Below, one piece after another: positions 45,801 to 57,800 of a stretch of DNA of 64,000 bases. Numbering within the stretch: the stretch's first letter is position 1; the number at the start of each line of letters is the position of its first letter. Under the pieces are notes generated by a model, which ran no database searches, was not told the DNA's origin, and saw nothing but the letters and a program-made list of their open reading frames with translations. The DNA is from Steromphala cineraria (lineage: Eukaryota > Mollusca > Gastropoda > Trochida > Trochidae). The position numbers and the translations under genes are program-made. The DNA is taken from NCBI GenBank assembly GCA_916613615.1, contig OU744725.1:55061575-55125574 (forward strand). Reading direction: 5' to 3'.

Positions 45801-48800
45801 AGGTAGTTCAACAGCGTGTAGAAGTTGAACGTGTACCTGGAGAGAGAGATGTACACAGTATAAGGGTAATTAATTGAGGCATATATTTGTCACAAATATT
45901 GGCACCGAATTAATGCCCTAACGCTAACTGCATTACTACCATAGCTTCAAGTTAAAGTGCTTGGAGGGCCAACTCCAACATCACCATCATGGAGCATTAA
46001 AGTATACTCTTGTATGAACTTCCCTGGCACATTTTGCTGTAGCCTATTTTTAATAATTTTTTGGTGTAAGTGAAGCGCCTTCATTGGCGAAGGTAGCAGA
46101 TATCTGGTCAAATGCAGCTACAGTAGGCTCAAGAGCGGACACAGAAAAAAGCAATCTAGTTAAAACTAGCTGTAAGGTTATCGTCCCCTAAGTCCTTACG
46201 TTAGGACTTAGGGACGATAACATTACAGCTAGTTTTAACTAGATTGAGAAAATAGAGAATATGAAGCACGTCGTAAATCAACCAGTGGCTAAACCTGACG
46301 TAAGGTTTGCTTTGAGAGGGACGGGGTCTCACCATAGATTCGTGTTGAATGATAGGAGACGAAGCCCGGGTCTAAGCAGTGTTGTGTAGTAGGCAGTGCG
46401 TTGGGTGTTCGCCAATTGGTCTGCGGGCAGGTCGAATCCTTCATGCCACCAGGTACCCGTTTGTTCAGTAAAACTCTGTTGGACATAAATGCTATATTTC
46501 AGTACGTATACTTATTCACCTTGGAAGGCTTTGTGTTAAAGCAGTCTGATAACAATCGACCATGCCCCGAGGAAGAAAATTGTGAAAATAATGTCTCCAT
46601 CGGGGTTCGAACTTAATCCGACCCGGCTTTCCTCTCTGTCAGGTCTGAATGCAGCCAACCTACCCGCACGTTGATGTAATCAGTATAGCTCATACAAACT
46701 CCTGTCAAAAGCCATCCAAGTACATAGTCGTTTTTTTAAATAGCGTGTCGATGTCGATAAGGAATGGTACACTCGAGTAACCTGCCCTTAGTTACTGATA
46801 CCTAAAGCTTTTGCAGGCGCCTTGCGATTGGCTGGATTAGTTTAAGCCAGAAACCTCGGGTATACCAGCTGGATTAAGTTCTAACCCCTAAAAAGACAAT
46901 CGTTTGACAATTTTATTCCTCTGTCGATTTTAATCAGATTGTGTCTTTAAGTATAATGATCGATTGGTTTTGTCACTCGTAGCAAACATAGGCAAGTAGG
47001 AGGTGTTACTAGTCGGCTTATACAAATTGAAAGGTCGAGTTCTAGCCCTAGACATCAATATACATTACAGAACACGGATATAACGAACTCCAAGCGACCA
47101 ACGAATTTAGTTCGCTATATCCGGTGTTCGCTACTCGCGTCTAGCTGTCATACATAGGGCTTTTGAAGGGACTTAAAAAATTTTTCGCTATATCCGATTG
47201 TTCGCTATATCCGAGTTCGCTATATCCTTGTTCTACTGCACATTGGTTCATGTCAAGGTGGGTAGTAGGTAAAGAGTATATATAGCTTTAGATCTCACCT
47301 GGTACTCTGCTTTCGGCAGGTAATACTGGCTCTGAGGGAACATCTCTGGAAGGAGAAGTCATCCTTGTTACTATAATGTGCGTGTAATCAGATAAGTAAA
47401 CCTAGCCTCAATAATACTCGCTTCACTCCCGATATTGGAGTGAAGCGAGTATTACTGAGGCTGTCCGTGTAATCAAAATTAGACAAAATGCTCATTGTGT
47501 ATATCCAACCCACGATGGATGCTATGCTACTTACCTAATTGAAATTGGCTAATGTATCAATATCTTCAATATGTTGTAATATTGGTCCAATAGACATATT
47601 CATTGTTATAATGAGGATAAAATTTATCCATTTTTTCATTTCAAATATACGTCTCAACATACCTAAAACGTGAAAGTAAATGGCAATCTTCTTTTTAATT
47701 TGTTTAATTATATTTTCAAGATTAATAAATATCAGATTAACTCGCTAATATTTATTTCAGCGTATGATTGTTTGTCTGTCAATGTACAGGATTTAATTAA
47801 CATTTTTATATTAAAGTATTATTGTCTTTATTATGGTTACCGTGGTTTCCGAGTGTTGGGTAAATCTTGACTCCAGGCAATCGTGACGTCAATCTTTTAA
47901 TTACGTCATGGTCAATAGAGAGCTGTGATTGCCAAGATTCTTCCCAAATATCATGGGGCGGGGAATCACCTAAAGATAAAAAAAGTATGATTTTATGAGG
48001 AAAAATGACAGTTGTTTAGATAGTAAAATCAGAAGTAGAATCGGTGTTATTCATATAATAGAAATATACTCAGTTTAATGAAAATCAAAAAGGCATTAGT
48101 CTTGATTATGACCCCAATTGTTTTATAAAGCGTTACTTTCTTCAGCATATTTTCTGAATCGCTTTAGTCCCATAGGTAAACTTAGTTAAGCAGTCAAATT
48201 ACAATCACACTATTAAGAAAACATCCGAAACATTGCCTTACCGGTATAAAAACTAAGTTTATCAAGGGTTTTCTCATCCGCAACGGTCTGAGAAGAGTCC
48301 GTTTATTCGCATGGTTTGACGTAAGTTAATCCCGCAAATGTTTTCGATGTTGGAAACTGACCAAAGAGCTCCTGAGAACCATTATTGTACATTCTTGCCA
48401 TCACCATGCTTTTTAAACGCGATGATGATTCTTAAAGGGGCAGTAGCACGTTTTAGGGGCAATATAAGGTTATGTCAGGAAAATGAAAATTAATGGTTCC
48501 AATTGAAAGACAATGCTTCTAAACTAAATGGCGCTATGATAATTCAAGTATACAACGTAAAGTTTAGCCATGCGATTCCTTTTTCTTACACAAAAGAATT
48601 AAAGGTGTTCACACAAAATGGCCGCCAATGGATTTTAGTTGAATCTTCATACTTTCTCCTCTGACGATGGATAATTGGTTTGTGTAATGATATTTCTGAC
48701 ACTGTCATAATAATACATTTAACATTAACCTACAATTATCAGTGAAAAATTTAGAAAATAAAATTATCAAAAATTGTGCTACTGCCCCCTTAAAACTATG

Positions 48801-51800
48801 TTTTGTCTTCACTTAGCCTGTAACAGAACATCGTTCGGATACGGACTGTCGTAAGACCATAAGGAGTGGTAACACCAAACAATATTTTCGGGGTAAAAGC
48901 AATATTTTCTACTTTTAATTCCTTGAACGGTGTTCATTTTATTCACACGTCAATATCAACTTACCAGCATAAAAAATGAAATCTGGTTTGGGGTTCAATT
49001 TAGTCACGTGGTCCAGAATGACGTCAACTGTTTGCCACGGAACATCACAGTTATAATCTCCGAATTTGCCTGCCGAGCCCTGTACATAAAGATGACACAG
49101 AATAAGGTTCGAATAACCATTCGTCTTCATTATCTTCATTTATCATTAATCATGACAACTTCGTCAAAATGCTATGTCGTTTATCTTATATCATACATGT
49201 ACTCTAAATGTTCAACGAATTTTATTTTTTTTGCATTATGAAGATTTAAGGAATGTCTTCATAGGCAGAAAAACTAAATGCATTAAGATAAAATATCGAT
49301 AAAATGCAATGTTAATGTCGATAATGAAATATACATGTTTGGCTACTCTGCATATGCAGGAATTTTTAAGTTTCATAGCGTTGCCTGAACAGGTCATAAT
49401 CAAAAGTTTTCCTCAGAATACCAACATGATAAACATAGCTTAGCATTTCAATTTGCAAATTATATTTTTTATTTGTAAATAAACACATCATCTCATACTC
49501 TGGAATATACAGGGGAGTTACCATTTTTTGTCATCCATTGGTTCTAGGCTATTTTTATTCATTGGTTTAACCTTGAATTTATAGGAAGTTTTACCAATGT
49601 TATGTACATGTAACCTTTTTTGTCAATTTTTGGTTCAAAGCTTCATTTTTATTTGTTTAAGCTTGAATCTAAAGGAAGTTTTACCATATTCATATAAACG
49701 TTAAGATTGTTTAGCATTTTTTTGTTCTAGGCTTGTTTATTTATTGGTTCTAAGCTTGAATCTAAAGGAAATTTTACCATTGTCATGCAAACGTAATCTT
49801 TTTTGTTGATTATTGGTTCTAAGCTTTTTTATTGGCTTAAACTTGAATCTAAAGGAAGTTTTACCATATTCATATAAAGGTAACCTTTTTTTGTCACTTA
49901 TTAGTTCTATACTTTGTTTATTTATTGGTTCTAAACTTGTATCTAAATGAAGTTTTACCATTGTCATGTAAACGTAATCTTTTTTGTCGATTATTGGTTC
50001 TAAGCTTTGTTATTGGCTTAAACTTGAATCTAAAGGAAGTTTTACCATATTCATATAAACGTAACCTTTTTTTGTCGATTATTGGTTTTAAGTTTTTTCA
50101 TTGGCTTAAACTTTTACTTTTAAAGTTTTACCATATTCATATAAACGTTACGATTTTTTAGCATTTTTAGTTCTTCACTTTGTTTATTTATTGATTCTAA
50201 ACTTGTATCTAAAGGAAGTTTTTCCATAGTCATGAAAACGTCAAAATGTTTTTGTCATTAATTATTCCAGGCTTTGTTTATTCATTGGTTCCAACTTGAA
50301 TCTAAATAATATTTTATTATTTGTATTCATTTATTTGTTTTAAGCTTAAAATGAGCTTATATACAACAAGGAATTCGATAAATTATGAGTTGCTTTTTAC
50401 AGACATACAGTAGAACGTAAATGCTATAAAACTTACCGCCCCTTGGTAACCTTTTCTACAGCAAATGACAAGACCACAATCAGTGGGTGTTCCCTGCAAA
50501 AGTGAAAACGTTCCACATATATCATTAAATTGACAAATATTAATTTAATAGTTATTTTAGATGAATTAAATGAAACACCTTTATATCAAAGCGATTACAA
50601 TAAATTTAGATCAACAGGTTTTATACTAGGTCACAACAGTATGTCATAATATAAAACCTGTTAATCTAAATTTATTTAGATTAATATTGCAGCTACTTGA
50701 ATTGTTCTTTAAGAGGCATTTAAGAAGTTTACAATAAAGCAGTTGGCCATCCATGAAACTCCTTGTCTATTATGATGGTATTCAAAAGAATGTATATCAT
50801 ATATTTGCAAGGGTATGATTCTGTTAAGTTGCTTTTATACAATGTTAGAAATATAAAAATCTATTATCGTATACTAATGCGTATAAAAACACTAAAATGC
50901 GATAATTACTATCCGAAGAAATTTTCTATCATTAGAATTATCATAGCTTATATCTTACAAGAAACGCACATAAAATCATTATAGAAGTGCTCGTAAAATC
51001 CCGATTTTCAATGCTCTTTGAATCAACATACCTCAGTGTATAATGGGTCCACATGAATATCTGCAAGCTGTACAATAGTGATATTTTTCGAATTTCTGTG
51101 TTTAGGTTTAACATTCGTGACAAGTTTTCTTCTTGGGGATGTTTCGGGTATCTTGACAGGTTCAAGTTCAGAGGGAGGGTGTTCACAGAAGTTTAGTTTT
51201 TGACAAGTCGTAGTTGGTTCCAGGTATGCTGTTGTTGCTACAAATGTTACCTGAATTGTAGAAAGATCATATGAAAATGATAAATACAATAGATATGAGC
51301 TACATTTAGCAATTAAGGATTTCAATAAATACCCGTGAAGCCTTTTTTGTCAATAAGGGAATAAAATTTGTACTTTACTTTATTGTGCGACTACGTGCAT
51401 GTACATTTAATAATTTGGCACGCACCAAACAAACAAGTGTTATGAAAGATTCTCTTTAAGGGTAACGTTTTAAGCATGTCAAGCCAGGTTTTGCAAAATT
51501 TATCTAAGATAGTTTGCCCAATAATTAGAAATTCTAGAAATTATATTGTTACTGTTTACTGATAATTGGCAATAACATTGAAGTAGTTTTATTGTTGCAA
51601 CACGTGTCATTTAAGAGAAACAAAACGTTGACTTCTGGCAATTGCTGCTAGGATTGTTTACAATGTTGACAGAGATTAGAAAATGACACAAACATATAAA
51701 ATTTGATAACTACGCAATCATTTATAATAAACAAAATATCGTTAAACGTTCTCTTTCAACATGTTAATGTTAATCCCTCCTAAGTACTAAGGTGAAAGTA

Positions 51801-54800
51801 AGTCTCCTGTGCGCAATGTTAGATAATGGGTGTTAAAGGGGCAGTAGCACGTTTTAGGGGGTATGTGAGGTGATGTCAGGAAAGGAAAATTAACGGTTCC
51901 AATTGAAAGACAATATATTAAAACTAAATGAAGCAGTTTTAATTTAAATAAACAACGTAAAGTTTAGCCATGCGATTCCTTTTTCTTACACAAAATGAAT
52001 TAAAGGTGTTCACTTAAAATGAATTTTAGTTGAATCTTCACACTTTGTCCTCTGACTATGGATGATTGGCTTGTGATAAGGCACTGTTAAAATAATACCT
52101 TTATCATTAACTTACAATTATCATTGAAACGTTTAAAATATAAGATTATCAAAAAACGTGCTACTGCCCCTTTAAAGGGGCAGTAGCACGTTTTTTGATA
52201 ATTTTATAATTTGAATTTCTCACTGATAATTGTAAGTGAATGCTAAATGTATTATTTTGACAGTGTCAAAAATCTCATTACACAAGCCAATCATCCATTG
52301 TCAGAGGACAAAGAATGAAGATTCACATCAAATCCATTGGCGACCATTTTTGTGTGAACACCTTTAATTCATTTTTGTAAGAAAAAGGAATCGCATGGCT
52401 AAACTTACCGTTATATACTGGAATTATTACTGCTCCATTTAGTTTAAATACATTGTCTTTCAATTGAAACCATTAATTTTCATTTTCTTCCATCACCCTA
52501 TATTCCCCCTAAAAACGTGCTACTGCCCCTTTAAGGTTAACTTTACTTAAAGTTGCTTTGTGAAAGGAGGCCCAGATCTTTTGACATTTAGCAGTGGTAT
52601 ACATAAGAACAGCAAGCTTTTACTGAACGACAAGTATCGAAGAGACGAATTCATTTCCTTTTGGCCTGCCCATCCCTTTCACAGCTGAGAAGTAAATACC
52701 TACCATCATACTATTGTAAATATCCTTCAGTTGAAAAAGTTATCTCCCTCATGAAAACCACATATAAACCTCTTTTACTAAAATTATCAAAATTCATAAA
52801 AGAAGGTATGTGTTGCTTCTGATACCAAACAAATCTTGAATAACTTTGTATATATCATATCATTTGATTTACTGTATCATGTATATATAATTATTCTTTG
52901 AAAAATGTTATTGTACAATTTATTCAACTTGTTCTCTATGTCACTTATGTGAATTATGAGAAATAAACTTCTGTTCTGTTCTGTTTTGTTCTGTTTTGTA
53001 ACAATAAAAATGGTAGGAGATTAGGTTTCGATATCTACCCTTCGGATATGAATTCCAGAGAAACATAAAGCCCTGAGTTACCGAGGGTCGAGCAAATTGA
53101 ATAATAAATCATGTCAACCTCATTAGCGTACTACTTTTTATGTCCCCGAATATGTCTGTCTGTCTGTCTGACTGTATGTCAGTCATTTTGTCACATACAA
53201 ATTTAACCTTGCTCATAACTTTTGATTGGTTAGGGTTATACCTTTGATATTTCACATGTGCATCTATCATGATAAGACCTTTCAGATGAGGTCACAATTT
53301 TTGACCTCGTGACCTTAACCTCGGCGTAGAAAGCAATTTTCGAAAATGTTAACCTTGGCAATAACTTGTGATTGGATTAAGATAGACCTTTGATATTTCA
53401 GATATGTCTCAGGTATATATTGTTACAAAAGATATACATTTATAATGGACTGGTATCCGGGGGCATCAGTTTTTAACAAACACATATTTTTTCTTTTAAT
53501 ACTTATTGTTTTAGTCCTGTAATATTTTGTTGTTCACCACATTAACGTTTAACTCATGTCTCCATCATTCAATTATCTAAATGTCTCGTCATTTATAACT
53601 AACCATATCAACGTATTAATCTTTGTCTAAATTATGTAAGTCTCTGAATGTCTCGTTGTCACATTAACGTATTATATTTGTCTCCATTATTTAAGTCTCC
53701 GAATGTCTCGTTATTAATCTTGTCTTAATTATGTAAGTCTCTTAATGTCTCGTTGTTTATAACTCACCACATTAACGTATAACTTTTGTCGCCATTATCT
53801 AAATCTCTGAATGTATGGTTGTTAATAACTCACCTCATTAACGTTTTACTTTTGTCTCCATTATTCATGTCTCGTTGTTAATAACTAACCACATTAACGT
53901 TTTACTTAATATGTCTCCATCATTTAAGTCTCTAAATTTCTCGTTGATAACTCACCACACATGTATTACTGTTGTCTCCATTATCTAAATCTCTGATTCT
54001 CTCGGGGTTATTTAACCAACCACATTACTGTATTTAAGCGTATTACCCTTGTCTTCATTATCTAAATCTCTGAATGTTTCGTTGTAAATAACTCACAACA
54101 TTAACGTATTACTTTTGTGTCGATAATTTTAGTATTGAATAACTCACCACATTAACGTTTTACTTATGTCTAAATTATTTTAGTCAACTGATCACATTAA
54201 CGTATTACTTTTGTCTCCATTATTGAGTCTAGCCTCTGAATGTCTCGTCGTTAACAACTCACCACAGGCCCGTAGTTCAGGATGAAACCAGGACAGGTGA
54301 TATTTCCATTCAACCCCTGGAAGAACTGTTCCACTCGGCACATGGCCTCAAGTTCGGGCAGAATATACTCCAGAGTCTTGTCGCTTGCTATTGTCTCTGC
54401 AGCGAGGTTTACAACTGTCTGAAACAAATGTCATCATATTTATGCTCAATATTATTGTTTTGACGGACAAGAGAAATGATATTAAAACGTATTGTTTGAC
54501 CCCTGTTGTATGTAAAAGCTAGTTTTCATAGTTTGCGAAGAAGATTTTGTTTATATAAGTAATTACATTTTTAGACTTTTTATATTGCTACATTTCATTT
54601 TTTCTATAAGGTGCGTAGTGTTTATCTTTTCCTCTATATTTTGTGGTATACGTTAACTAAAACATCTACTCAAACGGCATATATAAACAAATACATAACT
54701 CCACATTTGGCTGATAAATTCATTATTTTAGCAATACAGAACTTTTCTGAACAATAAGTGCAAAGGTGACAAATATTGGCCAAAATAATTCTTCAGTTTC

Positions 54801-57800
54801 TGTCGACAAATACAACGATAGCATTTCCATATTGTTTATTTAACTTATACAATTTTTCGCTCCTTACTCCTATATAATGACTTATATTGTTATTTGTATA
54901 TAGTTCTGTTTGTATGAATAAAAGAAAAATGTGATAAGTAACTAAAAATAACCGTCTGTCTATCATGACGAGGTTGATCAAACACTATACATCTAACTGA
55001 AAGATCATATATATACGTTACAGACTGTTTAAAATTGACCATATACTTTACAATAACTTCTATTGAGAAACAAACTTGTTCCATCGGTGACGTTCACTAA
55101 TGCCTACGTGGAAGAATGCCTACAGTCTTATCAAAACATCTTCATGCGCCAGTGGTTTGAAGTTAAACAACCTTCACCCTATGAGTAAAATGGATTGTTC
55201 CACCTATGCCTACCATGAAATCAAAACAGAATCGATATTTTATGTGAGAAAATCTAAATGTCTACCATATTTTCTATGACCTTTGTAGAACTTTTTTTAT
55301 TCTAGTTACTCAAGCCACCCATTTGCCATCTTTTTTTGCTATTTTAAAAAAATTTCAATCATTACAATCACTCAGTTCATTACGGAAGCGTATTAGTGTC
55401 ACGGTGAAAAAATATTTTAGAACTATCTCCTACGTAGGAGATACTATCTCCTACGTAGGACTTAGTATCTCCTACGTAGGACTTAGTATCTCCTACGTAG
55501 GACTTAGTTTCTCCTACGTAGGAGATAGTATCTCCTACGTAGGACTTAATTACCTAATACTTACTATCTCCTACGTAGGACTTAGTATCTCCTACGTAGG
55601 ACTTAGTATCTCCTACGTAGGACATAGTAACTCCTACGTATGTGATAGTATCTCCTACGTAGGAGATAGTATCTCCTACGTAGGACTTAGTATCTCCTAC
55701 GTAGGACTTAGTATCTCCTACGTAGGACATAGTATCTCCTACGTAGGAGATAGTATCTCCTACGTAGGAGAAAGTATCACCTACGTAGGACTTAGTATCT
55801 CCTACGTAGGACATAGTAACTCCTACGTAGGAGATAGTATCTCCTACGTAGGAGAAAGTATCTCCTACGTAGGACTTAGTATCTCCTACGTAGGACTTAT
55901 TATCTCCTACGTAGGACATAGTATCTCCTACGTAGGAGATAGTATCTCCTACGTAGGAGATAGTATTTACTACGTAGGACTTAATTCGTATTAGACATTG
56001 CTCAATTTATAGGGTTTTTGTGTTTATTTGCTGGTGTATTAATTATTTCTATTTGATATGTTAATGTTAATATTACATAATATCGAATAATGAATGAAGT
56101 TATTGAAAGTTCTGTTAAACGTTTGATGGTCATAAATGGGATATGTATAGTTTTTTTCTTACTGAATTGGGTCATTTAACAAATTATACCATATAATGTT
56201 GTATTGATATTTGTTGTTATTAACAGACAATTCGATTTGGAACAAACTCTTTAGGTCAATATGGTCGTAAACTGAACTAGATATTGTTACTAAGGGTTAT
56301 TGACTCATCGGGCCCCTTACTCGGCGAAGTTACGAAGACACATCTTTACCCAAATTGTAAAAAAGATGATAAACAGAACTCTGATTCAAAGTTACTTTTA
56401 TGTAAGTTAACAGTCACGCTATTTGTCAAAATAATCAATGATGCCCCCAGTCTGGGATGAATCGATCTGATTGCATATAGATAGCATCGCAACACATCTA
56501 AATCGGGTAAATTTAACTTAACAGACAACAATATTGTTAATTCTTCAATCTAGTTTATTAGCAAAAGTAACGATTTTGTTGTAAACTATTATCACTCATT
56601 TGTGATATATTTCCTTAGTATTTGTAGCATAAATTGACCTTAGGCTTCTCCAAAAACATTTGGCCTTAACGAATTATACAAATTGCTTTGATTATAAAGA
56701 TGTTAGATGTTTTTTTTTGTTTATTAAAATATTTTTTAGTATTTATATGTGTTCAACTTTCTGTTGTTTTTAAGGGCGGCCTTTAAATAAGCCTATTGCT
56801 TGGTCGACAAACCTAATTTCACCGTATGAAATAAAATGTTTCCAAACCAGGGCTAGACAATATCGAACCGCATATTGAGATATTTGCTATTGTCCGTAAG
56901 ATGTTTCTATCTAAGGAAGCGCTTATCTATCTTTTATTCTTAACCGAGTTGTTCTGCTTTGAATCACTTGTATATTTATCTCAATATTCATAGATAACAT
57001 AAGGCAAAAGTGTAGATGTCTTAGAGAATTGCGTCAACTTATGTGAATCCTCTTGCTGTAAACATTGCTACTTAATATTGTTCTTTTTCACAATAATCAC
57101 AATACGCATTCCAATACTAGAAGTAGTGTTTAATGTATCATTTATGGTATTATATGTAGGACTACTGTTGCATACGGTATTCAGCGAAAACAAACAGTAT
57201 TTTCTTAGCGAAAGAACGCACAAAAAGTTAATATTCATGTCTAAAATATTCTTAAAAAAATTATGAGGAGTGCAGGAAAGGTACATTTGTATTTGTATTA
57301 TTTGAAGCGTACAATAAGGCAGCCAAACTGATTTTCGTTTACAAATTAATCGTTACTTTTGCTTATAATCAAAGATTTAAGGATATTGTTGTATGTTGCT
57401 TTGTAATACTGTCTAATGCGTTGCTTTGAAAGGGATTGAGATATTTGTCGATTATATATAAAACTTTAGCTGCATTTAAATCAATCAGATCAGATGGAGG
57501 CGACAATGGTTATCTTGACAAAAGCGAGTCTGTAACCTTTGAGACACAGCTTGAATTGTCATATTTTAAAATTTTTGTTATTTCGACGAGTGAGAGTGGT
57601 CCTATGAAAAAGGAACTTGAATAACTAGTTTAGTTTTCGATCAGATTTGAAACGGTCTCCCTTTTGCTGATATATACAAAACTTAAGTTTGAAACACTAC
57701 CTAAATTCCAACTAAAATAATATATTAATATCAACATATATTCATATAATATTACATAGAATACTTGTTTAACGACCCCTCTCGGTAAATAAGACGTGAC

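Larger units (their letters stand above)
51770..52570. mobile_element. Short MITE interrupted by two TTAA-type MITEs
   Basis: The left part (51770-51834, 'cctcctaagtactaagg') and right part (52534-52570, 'gttgctttgtgaaaggagg') match the intact element at 45470-45585 in order, with the two insertions between them. Confidence 0.75.

Noticed and set aside
46289..46486. 65-residue minus-strand frame (TNWRTPNALP) as sphingomyelinase sequence
   Set aside because: Wrong frame. The +2 frame gives TAYYTTLLRPGLRLLSFNTN, matches the family and joins both neighbours in phase.
55323..55994. 223-residue forward frame and 121-residue reverse frame (SYVGxxx repeats)
   Set aside because: Both are translations of the 21-bp palindrome array, whose unit is a multiple of three and lacks stops on either strand. 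There is no codon or splice evidence for a gene.
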